A DNA stretch of 64,000 bases, from the NCBI GenBank assembly GCA_016212925.1, contig JACRDF010000010.1, positions 310,001 through 374,000 on the forward strand. The letters are read 5' to 3'. The notes under the pieces are model-generated. The model saw only the letters and a list, made by a program, of their open reading frames with translations, did not search any database and was not told the origin of the DNA. The DNA is from Desulfomonile tiedjei (lineage in GTDB: Bacteria > Desulfobacterota > Desulfomonilia > Desulfomonilales > Desulfomonilaceae). Shown here piece after piece: positions 1 through 9,496 of the stretch. Positions within the stretch are counted from its first letter, which is position 1. Each line of letters starts with the position of its first letter. A program made the position numbers and the translations under genes.

Positions 1-1747
1 ATGCGCTTATGCTGATGTCGAGTGTGCGTCCGTCCTTTGTGAATCTTTTTGTTTCAAAAGCGCTGCAAGAATCTCCGTTACGGATGATGTCGTAGATAAT
101 GGTCATGGAAGCTTCGCGTTCGCTCTCCGGCATGAAGGGAATGCGCTTCCCTTCCACATCTTCAATAGTCCATCCGAAAATGGCGGTAAACGACGGGCTG
201 ACGTATTGCGCTCTTCCTTCCATGTCATAAATGACAATGGCATCGGCCGAGGAATTCAGCACCGACCGATACAGCTCTTCGCGCCGTGTGGATTCTTCGT
301 ATAGCAGGCGGTACATGACTTCACTTTCCCGAAGCCGTGCTTCGGCCTGCTTTCTATCGGTGATGTCCCGCAATATGACTAATGTTCCGGCGGGGATCCC
401 CTCGTGATCGCGATAACGGGACGCGCTGATGCTCATGTCCAGCATTCGGCTGTCTTTGGTGAATCGCCTGGTTTCAAAGCCGACGGTAGGCGTGCCGTCT
501 CGAACGAGGCCTTGAATGATGGTCATCGTGGCTTCTCGTTCGGAATCGGGCATAAACGGAATGCGTCGTCCCTCGACATCTTCCAGGGACCATCCGAATA
601 TGCGGGTGAACGACCGGTTCACATATTTGGCTCTGCCTTCCAGGTCGTAGATGACTATGGCGTCAGCAGAGGAGTTGAGCAGAGACACGTAAAGCTCTTC
701 GCCTCTCTTGGAGGCTTCATACAGGCTCCTGTACCGATCTTCACTTTCCCGAAGGCGTTCCTCGGAACTCTTACGATTGATCTCCAAGGCAGCGAGATTG
801 CCCAGCAGAGATAGCGTGTCAAGGTCCGACGGGGAAAAAGGCGTCTTTGTACGGTTAAATACATAGAGCACGCCCAAATTGTTGGCTCCGATATTTACCG
901 GCACAGCTATGCCGGACAGCAGTCCTTCAGCCCGTACAACATCGTGGAACACCGGGCCTATTTCCTGGAAATAGTCTTCAACAACACGCAATTTTCCCGT
1001 GAGAGCCACCTTTCCGCCCATTCCGACGCCGATGGGTATGCGTAGTTGCTTGAAGTCCTCAGTGACTACTCCGGATGTGGCGTGCATGCGCAGATGTCCG
1101 GCCTTTTCGTCATGCAAGGCCATGAACGATTTGTCAGCTCCGAGAAGCTCTCTGCTTTTTTCGACGACGAGCAGAAGGTTCTCATCGAGGCTGCGCTCCG
1201 CAGTCATTGCCACAGCGAGGTCATACAGGGCCTGAAATTTGTTTAATTCGGTCTCAAGGTCTTGCCCGGCCTGTATGCGACCGGTGATGTCGAGTAATGT
1301 TCCGATTACAGCCGGCTTCTCGTGGAAATCGGTTCGAGAACCGTGAACCTCGACTTGAATGATCCTTCCGTCCTTCTTAAGGCCTCTAAACTGTAAATGC
1401 GCCGCTTCCAACGCACCGCTAAGCCTGAGCCGAAGGTTCTGGTCCATCATGGGCCAGTCTTCCGGAAAGACGAGGTCCTTGGGGCCGAGAACGTTGAGAA
1501 GTTCGTTAACCTGGTAACCAAATATGTTTGCCAACGTGGGATTGACATAACGGAAGAGGTCGTCCTGAATGAGGTATACGCCGACGACCGACCCTTCCGT
1601 GAGTTTTCTGAACAAAGTCCCGGAGTATCCCGCGAAGCCGGGCACCTCCGCGTGCCGAATTTCATGGGCCTCAAGCTGAGCGACGGCTTTACGCAATTCG
1701 CGGACTTCATGGAGGAGTTGTTCTTTGGTCTTGTCCTGGTCGTTCAT
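1..1747 (-). CDS. PAS-GAF-PAS-PAS sensor protein, partial (C-terminus beyond window edge)
   Basis: Reading the minus strand from an ATG at 1747 gives a frame that stays open to the window edge (582 codons). The product starts MNDQDKTKEQLLHEV, with a short coiled-coil. A PAS domain follows at about residues 30-150 (GVYLIQDDLFRYVNPTLA), then a GAF domain at about 165-305 and two consecutive, clearly related PAS domains, each with NSSADAIVIYD and a PAC-like GTLVILRDITDRK end. The missing C-terminus probably carries a histidine kinase or output domain, but this is inference. There is no signal peptide or membrane segment, so it should be a cytoplasmic sensor. It is transcribed divergently from the response regulator at 2108. 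A modest AGAGG lies upstream of the start. Confidence 0.85.
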   Translation of the reverse strand, partial: MNDQDKTKEQLLHEVRELRKAVAQLEAHEIRHAEVPGFAGYSGTLFRKLTEGSVVGVYLIQDDLFRYVNPTLANIFGYQVNELLNVLGPKDLVFPEDWPMMDQNLRLRLSGALEAAHLQFRGLKKDGRIIQVEVHGSRTDFHEKPAVIGTLLDITGRIQAGQDLETELNKFQALYDLAVAMTAERSLDENLLLVVEKSRELLGADKSFMALHDEKAGHLRMHATSGVVTEDFKQLRIPIGVGMGGKVALTGKLRVVEDYFQEIGPVFHDVVRAEGLLSGIAVPVNIGANNLGVLYVFNRTKTPFSPSDLDTLSLLGNLAALEINRKSSEERLRESEDRYRSLYEASKRGEELYVSLLNSSADAIVIYDLEGRAKYVNRSFTRIFGWSLEDVEGRRIPFMPDSEREATMTIIQGLVRDGTPTVGFETRRFTKDSRMLDMSISASRYRDHEGIPAGTLVILRDITDRKQAEARLRESEVMYRLLYEESTRREELYRSVLNSSADAIVIYDMEGRAQYVSPSFTAIFGWTIEDVEGKRIPFMPESEREASMTIIYDIIRNGDSCSAFETKRFTKDGRTLDISISA

Positions 1748-2049
1748 TTGGGAGCCTCTTGAACGCCGACCGGCTGCAGGGGTAGACTGGAAGAGGAAGT
1801 TCAAGCTCTATCACCCCTTTGTAACTTTACGCAAAAGCCTCCTGAAAGTCAAAAAATGCGACAGCCCGCTAATTCAAAGAGGCCATATGACAAGAAATGT
1901 GTTACAGTCCGATATCATTCCCGGCAAGAATCGGAGTAGGGCGTCTGTCCTGGCGCGTTAAGCCTTGGGTCTCTTACAGGGTCCGTGCGCGCCAAAGAGC
2001 ACCCTGAGCATGTGTTCATCATACTGTAAAACAGCTCTGGCGAAGCGGC

Positions 2050-2078
2050 TTGACACGAAGCCTATGCTTAGCTATAAG
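2050..2078 (+). promoter_or_regulatory. sigma-70-type promoter for the response regulator
   Basis: TTGACA at 2050-2055 and TATAAG at 2073-2078 are separated by exactly 17 bp, close to the consensus housekeeping promoter. Transcription would start near 2085, about 23 bp before the ATG at 2108. Confidence 0.6.
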
Positions 2079-2107
2079 CTTGTAATCTAAAGATCAGGGG
2101 GTTCGCT

Positions 2108-2626
2108 ATGGGGAAAAGCGTCTTGGCAGGCAAGCGAATGCTGGCCGTGGATGACGAGCCTGACATTCTGGATATCCTCCGCGAGGAACTCGATAAGCAC
2201 GGCGTCGCGCTCGACACAGCCACCACCTATGAAGAAGGCCTGCAGCGAATGCACTCTTACACCTACGATCTTGCCCTCCTGGACATCATGGGGGTGCGAG
2301 GCTTCGATCTGCTGGCATTCGCGACCTCGAAAGAACTGCCCGTGGTGATGCTTACAGCTCATGCATTGAACCCCGAGTCCCTCAAACGGTCTATTGAACT
2401 GGGCGCCAGAGCCTACGTGCCCAAAGATGAGATAGACAACATAACGCCTTTTCTCGAAGACGTTCTGACCCTTAGCTATCGTTCCGCGTGGAAATCTCTG
2501 TTTTCCAAGCTAGGACACTTCTTCGGAGCAAGATTCGGCCCTGAGTGGAGAAAGTCCGAGGAAGAATTCTGGGATAAGTTCGAAAAAGACCTGGAAGTTA
2601 GCGAATCAACCATTATTGAATCATAA
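2108..2626 (+). CDS. Response regulator receiver-domain protein with short C-terminal extension
   Basis: The 172-residue product has a receiver (REC) domain over residues 9-125: acidic pocket D15/D16, phosphoacceptor D59 in LALLDIMG, conserved T83 in VVMLTAHA and K106 in YVPKDE. The last 50 residues are charged and aromatic (WKSLFSKLGHFFG) and match no DNA-binding domain I recognise, so the output may be protein-protein contact. The start has an AGGGGG Shine-Dalgarno sequence and a good promoter 30 bp upstream. It lies divergent to the PAS/GAF sensor and upstream of the kinase/NtrC pair; either sensor could be its partner. Confidence 0.9.
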   Translation: MGKSVLAGKRMLAVDDEPDILDILREELDKHGVALDTATTYEEGLQRMHSYTYDLALLDIMGVRGFDLLAFATSKELPVVMLTAHALNPESLKRSIELGARAYVPKDEIDNITPFLEDVLTLSYRSAWKSLFSKLGHFFGARFGPEWRKSEEEFWDKFEKDLEVSESTIIES

Positions 2627-2941
2627 TGCAATCCCGCTGCTCCGCGCATGGCTCCCAACGGGTGGTCATGCAACTTTCTTGATGAAGCGGCTTCACTGCA
2701 ATGGTGGGCGAGAACCGGCAATCTGAGGTCCTCAAGCTAGTCGCGCGGGCGGGTCCTCATAATGATCCGTCGCGGAATCGTGGCTCATATGGAAGACAAC
2801 GGCCTGGGAGGTTGCCGACAACTCCCGGTCGCTCGTCAAAGAGATTTTCTGTCACCTGCTCGTTCCGAACTAAAAGAAGCTCGAGAACCTTTCTCGTCCC
2901 AAGCATGGCCCGGTCTATTCGGGGCTTGAACAAAGATCGTC
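2627..2941. other. Intergenic region, nothing recognised
   Basis: These 315 bases separate the receiver protein from the histidine kinase. Only short, unconvincing reading frames are present on either strand. No terminator with a T-tract and no clear promoter was found. Confidence 0.4.
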
Positions 2942-4540
2942 ATGCCTAACCCAAAGCCTATTCTGAGAGCAGGGTCAGAAAACGAAGAACAGACACATCC
3001 GCGTATCGCGAGTTGTGCTCCAGCACCCAAGTCTCTCCTCCGATGGCTCCAGAAGGAGAGAGTCCAGATAATCGAAGAGTGGGTCGACACACTTCATAAA
3101 CTGTCTCCCTCGTACGCGAGACGCCCGCGGGAAGAGCTTCTCGGCACCGTGACCGACGCCCTGGAGGCGGATTTAGAGTTCCTTTCTTTCAACCGGCTCA
3201 CCCGCATGGAACGCTTCATCGACTTAATCACGGCAAAACGTTTATCAGCCGGGTTTCCATTGTCCGATGTTCAGAGGGCATTTGAGTTGTTCAGGTCAAT
3301 TGTAACGAGAAGGCTCTTGGCTGAAGGACGGCTCAAGTTGTTGGCGCAGTCGATAGAAGGTATCAATGCCTGTCTCTCTCACACGATCCATCGTTTTTCC
3401 GATCACTTTCAGCACATGCACGAGCGTGCAATCAGACAACACGCGGAGGATCTCGAACAGGAAATAGGCGTTCGCACAGCCGAACTTGCCGCGAGTGAGC
3501 GGAGATATAAGACGCTGGTGGAAGAGATCAACGATGGGTATTTCGTCATACAGAACGATCGCATAGTGTTTGCGAATAAGGCCTTTTGTCGCATGCACGG
3601 CACCACTCAAGGCAGAGTGGTGGGTCAGCCGTTTTTGCGATTTGTAGCTCCTGAATGGCGCGAACGGATAAGCACCGAGTATCTGGACCCGCGAGCCGGC
3701 AAAGCCGCGACAAGTACTATCGAATACATTCGTCTGGGTTGTGATCCTGAAAGAGGGGCTACTGAGATTAAGGCGAAGACCGTGGACATGGGTCAAGGAC
3801 TGGCAACCATTGGGGTGTGCAGGGACATCAGCGAACGGGTAGATATGGAACGGAAGGTCCGTGAAAATGAGCGATTGGCCTATGTCGGCCACCTGGCCGC
3901 GTCACTGTCCCATGAGATAAGAAATCCGCTCTCTTCCATCAACATGAATCTACAGATTTTGAGCGGCACCTTACATCTGGACGGTTTTGATCAGCGACGT
4001 CTGGACATCACTGTTCGAGAGGTGTCCCGGCTGGAAAACATCCTTCGACAATTGCTCGATCTATCTCGGCCTGTGAGCATAGAATTGGGTGTCGTTGATG
4101 TGCACGAACTCGTGCAGGGTTGCGTGGACCTTGTGGAGCCTAAGATTTCGGAAAAACGCTTGAAAATAGTTCAGCGCTATGCGCGGCTTCTTCCCCCATG
4201 CACATTGGATGCAAAGAAGCTGCAGCAGGCTTTGCTGAATTTGATGCTCAATGCAATTGAAGTCACCGGCGAGGGCAGTGGCATACTCGTTTTCGCAAAA
4301 CGTATTCGTGTTGGCGGAAATAAATATCTGGAAATCGGTGTCAGAGACAGCGGCCCCGGAATTGACCCTTCCGCGATCCCGCGTTTATTTGATCCATTTT
4401 ACACTACAAAGGCTCAGGGAAGCGGCCTTGGACTTAGCAATGTGAAGAGAATCGTGGAAGCTCATCAAGGTAGTGTTGAGGTTCGCAACCACAACGGATC
4501 TGGAGCCACTTTTGTCATGAGGTTGCCATGGGGAGCATGA
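2942..4540 (+). CDS. PAS-containing sensor histidine kinase with RsbRD-type N-terminus
   Basis: This 532-residue kinase begins with a helical region (about 30-165) resembling the RsbRD/RsbU-type N-terminal domain (IIEEWVDTLHKLSPSYA). A coiled-coil and a PAS domain follow (about 190-300), then HisKA with phospho-acceptor H324 in SLSHEIRNPLSS, then an HATPase_c domain with the N-box NLMLNAIEV, DSGPGIDP and GSGLGLSNV. No membrane segment is present, so it is cytoplasmic. The first in-frame ATG after an upstream TGA at 2927 is used, but its Shine-Dalgarno is weak. The gene overlaps the NtrC-type regulator by 13 bp, so the two form a translationally coupled two-component pair. Confidence 0.93.
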   Translation: MPNPKPILRAGSENEEQTHPRIASCAPAPKSLLRWLQKERVQIIEEWVDTLHKLSPSYARRPREELLGTVTDALEADLEFLSFNRLTRMERFIDLITAKRLSAGFPLSDVQRAFELFRSIVTRRLLAEGRLKLLAQSIEGINACLSHTIHRFSDHFQHMHERAIRQHAEDLEQEIGVRTAELAASERRYKTLVEEINDGYFVIQNDRIVFANKAFCRMHGTTQGRVVGQPFLRFVAPEWRERISTEYLDPRAGKAATSTIEYIRLGCDPERGATEIKAKTVDMGQGLATIGVCRDISERVDMERKVRENERLAYVGHLAASLSHEIRNPLSSINMNLQILSGTLHLDGFDQRRLDITVREVSRLENILRQLLDLSRPVSIELGVVDVHELVQGCVDLVEPKISEKRLKIVQRYARLLPPCTLDAKKLQQALLNLMLNAIEVTGEGSGILVFAKRIRVGGNKYLEIGVRDSGPGIDPSAIPRLFDPFYTTKAQGSGLGLSNVKRIVEAHQGSVEVRNHNGSGATFVMRLPWGA

Positions 4541-5901
4541 ACAGAGTGCTTGTCATAGATGATGACGCCTCTATTCGCGAATCACTGGAAATGTACCTGC
4601 AAGACAAAGGTCTGGCGGTCCGGACGGCTGACACGGGGAATGGCGGCTTCAAGGCTTGCTTAGACTATAATCCTCAAGTTGTCATTTTGGATATTCGCTT
4701 ACCGGATATTTCCGGTCTTGAGATACTTCGACGCATCGTCGAAATCCGCCCCGATGCGAAAGTAATAATGATAACGGCTTTCCATGATATGGAAAGCTCA
4801 ATAGAAGCAATGCGATACGGCGCTTATGATTACATTCAGAAACCGCTGAGCGTTCGTGAGTTGGATCGTTCGATAACGAGGAGTCTGCACATTTCCAAGG
4901 CCTCCCGCTTGTCTCCGCATCTCGTAGGTGACGACCAGGACCGACTGTTGCGCAAACGTATTGTCGGTAACACGAGAGCGATGCGTTCCATATTCAAATT
5001 TATCGGGCTGCTCTCCTGCAACCGCGCCGCAGTGCTGATCGAGGGAGAAACAGGGACCGGCAAGGAACTCCTGGCCAGAGTGCTTCATGAATCTTCGTTG
5101 TGGAAGGACAAGCCTTTTGTGACCATCGACTGCACCACCCTGGTGGAGACTTTGTTTGAATCGGAACTCTTCGGACACAAGAAAGGGGCCTTTACGGGGG
5201 CTGTCGAATCCAAGAAGGGGAGGATAGAGCTAGCGAGTACAGGAACTATCTTCTTCGACGAAGTGGGCGAGATCCCACTGCCTTTGCAGGCCAAGTTCCT
5301 GCGTTTTCTCGAATACGGCGATTTCACCAGAGTAGGAGGAAATCAAACCCGTCAAATCGAAGCACGCATCATTGCCGCAACCAACAGGAATTTGAAAGAC
5401 CTGGTGCAGCAGGGACGGTTTCGCCAGGACCTTTTTTTCAGGCTGAAAGTTATCACTATCCAGGTGCCGCCACTCCGCGAGAGAATGGATGATCTGCCGG
5501 AACTGGTTCGATTTTTCATGGCAAAAATTAACCAGGACTTGCGAACCAAGGTTGCCAAGGTGGAAAAACAGGCCATAGACATTCTCAAAGCTCACTCGTG
5601 GCCGGGCAATGTGAGAGAACTCAAGAATGTGCTGACCAAAGCGGTGCTGGAATCCAGAGGAACAGTCCTGCTGGCGGATGCTGTTGAGATGGCCCTTGAA
5701 GGATCGTCAGTGGAAGTACTTGATAATTCCGGACTGCGCACCTTGGAACAGGTGCAAAGTGATTATGTTCGCATGGCTTTTGCCAGATGCGGTGGAAATG
5801 TCACCGTCACGGCGAAGGCATTGGGGATTTCGAGGCCGACGCTGCGAAGATGGCTCAACCAATGCGGGATCAATTCCGATGTCGACCGACTTCGTGTCTA
5901 A
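4528..5901 (+). CDS. NtrC-family sigma-54-dependent response regulator
   Basis: The 457-residue activator has a receiver domain (D11-D13, phospho-acceptor D55 in VVILDIRLPD) and an AAA+ sigma-54 interaction domain with Walker A GETGTGKE near residue 173 and an intact GAFTGA loop near 220. It also has Walker B IFFDEVG, the R-finger region RQDLFFRL and WPGNVREL. A Fis-type helix-turn-helix forms the C-terminus (TAKALGISRPTLRRWL). It overlaps its kinase gene. A GAGG sits 5 bp before the chosen ATG; a second ATG three codons in is possible. Downstream lie a palindrome and a sigma-54 promoter serving the ABC transporter region, its likely target. Confidence 0.95.
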   Translation: MGSMNRVLVIDDDASIRESLEMYLQDKGLAVRTADTGNGGFKACLDYNPQVVILDIRLPDISGLEILRRIVEIRPDAKVIMITAFHDMESSIEAMRYGAYDYIQKPLSVRELDRSITRSLHISKASRLSPHLVGDDQDRLLRKRIVGNTRAMRSIFKFIGLLSCNRAAVLIEGETGTGKELLARVLHESSLWKDKPFVTIDCTTLVETLFESELFGHKKGAFTGAVESKKGRIELASTGTIFFDEVGEIPLPLQAKFLRFLEYGDFTRVGGNQTRQIEARIIAATNRNLKDLVQQGRFRQDLFFRLKVITIQVPPLRERMDDLPELVRFFMAKINQDLRTKVAKVEKQAIDILKAHSWPGNVRELKNVLTKAVLESRGTVLLADAVEMALEGSSVEVLDNSGLRTLEQVQSDYVRMAFARCGGNVTVTAKALGISRPTLRRWLNQCGINSDVDRLRV

Positions 5902-5903
5902 AC

Positions 5904-5920
5904 TGGAAAGAATCTTTCCA
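5904..5920. promoter_or_regulatory. Perfect 17-bp palindrome, candidate activator binding site (UAS)
   Basis: TGGAAAGA-A-TCTTTCCA is a perfect 8+1+8 palindrome lying directly after the NtrC-type gene and about 110 bp upstream of the -24 element at 6031. Enhancer sites for sigma-54 activators usually sit at this distance. With a single central base it is a poor RNA hairpin, which favours a DNA-binding site over a terminator. Confidence 0.5.
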
Positions 5921-6030
5921 CTTACTGCAAACAAATTTGTCACTTATTTACGCCTAAGTGCTCCATCGTTATTGGGCGAATTGTCTTCTGAGTGAGGTCA
6001 CGTCTCACCATGCTGCACCGGCTATGAGAT

Positions 6031-6046
6031 TGGCACAACACTTGCT
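6031..6046 (+). promoter_or_regulatory. sigma-54 (-24/-12) promoter
   Basis: TGGCACAACACTTGCT matches the RpoN consensus TGGCAC-N5-TTGCT, with the invariant GG and GC dinucleotides separated by 10 bp. Transcription would start near 6057 and run into the binding-protein gene at 6280. The adjacent NtrC-type regulator is the obvious candidate activator. Confidence 0.75.
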
Positions 6047-6279
6047 CTTTCGCTGTCCTGTGGGGAAGGTATTGGGGAGTAGTACGGCCTCCGGTCATCT
6101 GCTCCGGTTACACCGGCACGCAGCGAAGGCCACCGGTCGCTGTCAAACGAATGACGGAATGACGATCATGTGTCGCACAGCGACGAGTACGAATGTGCGG
6201 TTCAAACTTCCCCCGATGCTCAGAAAAGGACTTGCACCAGTGTAAGAGATCTCAGGCAAGTAAGCATGAAGGGACAACG

Positions 6280-7521
6280 ATGAAAGCACTAACGCGAATT
6301 GGGGTTTGTTTAGTGTTTGTGACCATGTTGCTCTCCTTGACCTGTGTTTGCGCTGCGACTTGGGCTTCAGAACCCTTCAAAATAGGCCACTGTGTTTCGT
6401 TGTCCGGGGTTTATGCTGCTCTGGGCGGGGATCTAAGGGATGGCCTGAACCTTTACATGGAGCAAGTTGGTCACAAGGCCGGTGGTCGTGATATAGAGGT
6501 TTTGGTAAAAAATATCGGCAGTAACCAGGTGAGCCTGGCGTTGGACACTGCTCACGAACTCATAGACAAGCACAAGATAGACGTTTTGTCCGGAGTAGTA
6601 GATTCCGGATGCGCGTACGCGGTTGCTAAACTTACCGCAGAGCGTCAGATACCCTTTGTCATATCCAATGCCGGAGCCGACGATCTGACGCAGAGAAGGG
6701 CGAGCCCTTTCATTATTCGCGTTTCCTTCGGAAGCAGCGCGGGTTCCCATCCCCTGGGGGAGTGGGCATATAACCAGGGCTTTCGTAACGCCGCGGCCGT
6801 GGGCGCCGACAACGCGGCGGGTTACGAGCAAGTTGGAGGTATGTGCAGAACTTTCACAAAACTGGGCGGGAAAATAGTTCAAGAGATTTGGACTCGTCTG
6901 GGCACTCAGGATTTCCAGCCGTTCCTTGCCCAAATCAATCGCGACGCCGAGGTGTTGCTGGTATTTCTTGCCGGCGGTGATGCACAGAGATTTGTTAAAC
7001 AATATGCCGAATCCGGACTGAAGCAAAAGATTGCCGTTGTCAGTAAGGGGTTTCTGGTGGATGAGAATATATTGTCCAAACAGGGTCCGGCGGCTGAGGG
7101 TATCGTTTCCGAGTCACACTGGTGTTTCCTCCTTGATACCCCGGAAAACACTCAATTCAAAGCAGCTTACGCGAAGAAGTACGGACACCCTCCCACTCTG
7201 TATTCGGAACAAGGGTATGTTACCGGAATGGCAATAGTGGAAGCACTGAAGAAAACTGAAGGCCAACTGAGCGGCAGGGATTTGGTCCAAGCCATGCGGT
7301 CCTTGGAACTGAAAGCCCCTCGCGGAATCATACGATTCGATGAATATGGTGCGCCCGTCCAGAACTACTACATTCGTAGGGTAGGAATCACGGATGGTCG
7401 GTGGCAAAATGTAATCGAAAAGACGTATCCGTCTCTCAGCCAGTTCTGGACCTGGAGCCCTGAAGAATTTATGGCCATGCCGAGCTACGCGGACATGAAG
7501 GGTAAGTGGGCTAGCAAGTGA
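6280..7521 (+). CDS. ABC transporter periplasmic substrate-binding protein (LIV family)
   Basis: From the ATG at 6280, preceded by AAGGGA, the protein has 413 residues and begins with a Sec signal peptide (MKALTRIGVCLVFVTMLLSL, cleavage probably after AATWA). The mature part is a type I periplasmic binding fold (Peripla_BP_6): FKIGHCVSLSGVYAALGGDL at its start, then VLSGVVDSG and the hinge-region YSEQGYVTGMAIVEAL. An upstream extension of the frame to 6193 lacks a signal-like start and is not used. The ligand cannot be read from sequence; the nearby CoA ligase suggests an organic or aromatic acid. It follows a sigma-54 promoter and may deliver to the permease encoded at 9497-12986. Confidence 0.9.
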   Translation: MKALTRIGVCLVFVTMLLSLTCVCAATWASEPFKIGHCVSLSGVYAALGGDLRDGLNLYMEQVGHKAGGRDIEVLVKNIGSNQVSLALDTAHELIDKHKIDVLSGVVDSGCAYAVAKLTAERQIPFVISNAGADDLTQRRASPFIIRVSFGSSAGSHPLGEWAYNQGFRNAAAVGADNAAGYEQVGGMCRTFTKLGGKIVQEIWTRLGTQDFQPFLAQINRDAEVLLVFLAGGDAQRFVKQYAESGLKQKIAVVSKGFLVDENILSKQGPAAEGIVSESHWCFLLDTPENTQFKAAYAKKYGHPPTLYSEQGYVTGMAIVEALKKTEGQLSGRDLVQAMRSLELKAPRGIIRFDEYGAPVQNYYIRRVGITDGRWQNVIEKTYPSLSQFWTWSPEEFMAMPSYADMKGKWASK

Positions 7522-8123
7522 ACCGCAGAGCGAAAGAGGCTCTTATCATGGCTGTCACACCCTGCATTTTCATGCGACTGTTTCATTTCATGTAGTCATC
7601 GATGTCGACCACGGAAGGGAGACGCGTTGCAAGTCCTGGAAATACAACACCGTAATCATTCAGTTACGCGGGGGAATTTGCCATTCTCTGTCATTGCGAG
7701 GAGTGAAACGACGAAGCAATCTCAGCGCTTGAAAGCAGAGATTGCTTGGCTTCGCTCGCAATGACAATCTCTCGCCGCTAATAACTGAACGCTTAGACAA
7801 CGCCGAAGATTGTCCTTGACTGAGGGAATAATTGAGGGGTACGCTCAAGAATGGACCAAAAATCCGTTTACCCCGAAATTTCCATGCCACCCCTTACGTC
7901 AGGCACACCGTCGGAGGCGAATCGAGGCTTAGTTTGGGTTCGAAAAACCATCGGATGAGTGGTCAGGGACACTGCGCCGGCTGCCGTGGTGGCCGCATAA
8001 TCCCAGTTCTGAGGCAACGACCGAGGTCGGCGTTTGTATAAGCGGTCTCTTGGGTATTGAGATTTGTCTGGAGAGTTCTTAACCAACATCGCGAAACAAA
8101 AGCGAGCAAAGGGGAGTTATCAG
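7522..8123. other. Intergenic region with a dispersed palindromic repeat
   Basis: This 600-bp stretch between the two binding-protein genes holds the inverted repeat described at 7688-7766. I see no convincing gene and no second sigma-54 promoter. It separates the sigma-54-driven gene from the rest of the transporter cluster. Confidence 0.5.
7688..7766. repeat. Dispersed inverted repeat, TGTCATTGCGAGG family, copy 1
   Basis: An imperfect palindrome of about 80 bp begins CTGTCATTGCGAGGAG, contains CGAAGCAATCTC and AGATTGCTTGGCTTCG in the arms, and ends CGCAATGACA. A close copy lies at 57282-57360 and an expanded copy at 34922-35058. The sequence type resembles short palindromic repeats found in intergenic regions of many deltaproteobacteria. 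Confidence 0.8.
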
Positions 8124-9401
8124 ATGCGTACCAAAGCAAGGCTACTCTACTGTGTGCTTGTCGTCCTGGCGTTCCTGGTTGTCCCTCTCACAGTTGCGGC
8201 GGCGGAACAGCCCATCCTCCTCGGCTGTCCTCTTGCCACTGCATTCCTTTACGGCTGGGACTCTGAGCGGGCTATCAAACTTGCAGTTGACGAGATCAAC
8301 GCCGCCGGCGGGGTCAAAGTGGGAGACAAAAAACAGCCCTTCGCTGTAGAGGTGATCGACACTAGGGACCTTGAGGCGGCCGTCCCGGTGAGCGAGGCCC
8401 TCCTCGCAGTTGAGAAGCTCATTTTGGAGAAAAAGGTGAACTTCCTCGTCGGGGGCCCGGTGCGCTCTGAGGCAGCGCTTGCTGTCATGCCGCTGCTCGT
8501 CAAACACAAGATGATCTCCATCCTTACCACCGGAGCGCTCACACCCAAATACAACGAAATAATCGCCGCTAACCCGGACAAGTTTAAGTACTGCTTCCGC
8601 ATCTCCGGTGAGGCGAAATGGATGGTCATGGGCGAACTGGTTCCGTGCCTCGAAGAAATCGGCAAGAAGTTCAACCTCAATAGGCTCATGATCATGGTTC
8701 AAGATGTCGCCCACGCACGTGCCGGGGGTGACATTCTGAAAAAAGTCATGTCAGGCAAAGGGTGGCAGGTGCTTGGAGACCCGGTCGTCTACCCGACGGG
8801 GACAACCGATTATTCCATGGGGCTACTCGAGGCCAAGAAACAGAATGCACAGGTCATCATTATCTGGATGGACATGCCTGAGTCAGCGATACTGCTCAAG
8901 CAGTGGCATGACATGAAGATTCCTGCACTGCCGTTCGGAACAATCATAGCAGCGGCAGAGCAGCCCGGCTTTTGGAAGGCAACTGAGGGCAAGGGAGAGT
9001 TCTGCCTGGCCAACGTGGTCAATGCGGGAAATGCTCCGAGCAACGCCACTCCCTGGACCCAGAAGTTCGTCGACGCTTACAAGGCAAAATATGGCCTTGA
9101 GCCGGAAGGATACGGGACCTCGTCAAGCTACATGTCGGTCTACGTCTTGAAAGACGCGATCGAACGGGCTGGGACCCTCGACCCGGACAAAGTTGCCGAC
9201 GCCATCTTGAAGACCGATATAATGGGTGTTTACGGGCGCATCCGATTCGACCCAAAGACCCACCAGGTTATACCGAGCGTCGACCCGAACGAAGGAGCCG
9301 TTGGGACGATCTTCCAGTGGCAGGCTGGGAAGAGAGTTGTGGTTTTTCCTCCGAAGATAGCAGTGGGTGAGATCCTCCTCCCGCCCTGGATGAAAAAGTA
9401 A
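8124..9401 (+). CDS. ABC transporter periplasmic substrate-binding protein (LIV family), second copy
   Basis: The start chosen is the ATG at 8124 with AAGGGGAG seven bases upstream, giving 425 residues with a signal peptide (MRTKARLLYCVLVVLAFLVV, cleavage near VAAAEQ). The mature sequence is a Peripla_BP_6 fold: PILLGCPLATAFLYGWDSERA, VNFLVGGPVRSEAALAVMP and YGTSSSYMSVYVLKDAIE. It is only distantly similar to the binding protein at 6280, so the two probably differ in ligand. The permease genes follow directly (95 bp to LivH), making this the dedicated receptor of the transporter. Confidence 0.92.
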   Translation: MRTKARLLYCVLVVLAFLVVPLTVAAAEQPILLGCPLATAFLYGWDSERAIKLAVDEINAAGGVKVGDKKQPFAVEVIDTRDLEAAVPVSEALLAVEKLILEKKVNFLVGGPVRSEAALAVMPLLVKHKMISILTTGALTPKYNEIIAANPDKFKYCFRISGEAKWMVMGELVPCLEEIGKKFNLNRLMIMVQDVAHARAGGDILKKVMSGKGWQVLGDPVVYPTGTTDYSMGLLEAKKQNAQVIIIWMDMPESAILLKQWHDMKIPALPFGTIIAAAEQPGFWKATEGKGEFCLANVVNAGNAPSNATPWTQKFVDAYKAKYGLEPEGYGTSSSYMSVYVLKDAIERAGTLDPDKVADAILKTDIMGVYGRIRFDPKTHQVIPSVDPNEGAVGTIFQWQAGKRVVVFPPKIAVGEILLPPWMKK

Positions 9402-9496
9402 CTTAACCGCGTAACCGCCTTTTGTATGATTTCGTTAACGGAGGGAGGGGTCCGCCTCCCTCTGTCCGCCCCTTTTGTCGGATTGAGGCCAGTTTC

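Noticed and set aside
5958-6245. 95-codon frame between the NtrC-type gene and the binding protein
   Set aside because: It covers the sigma-54 promoter and has no ribosome site or family features.
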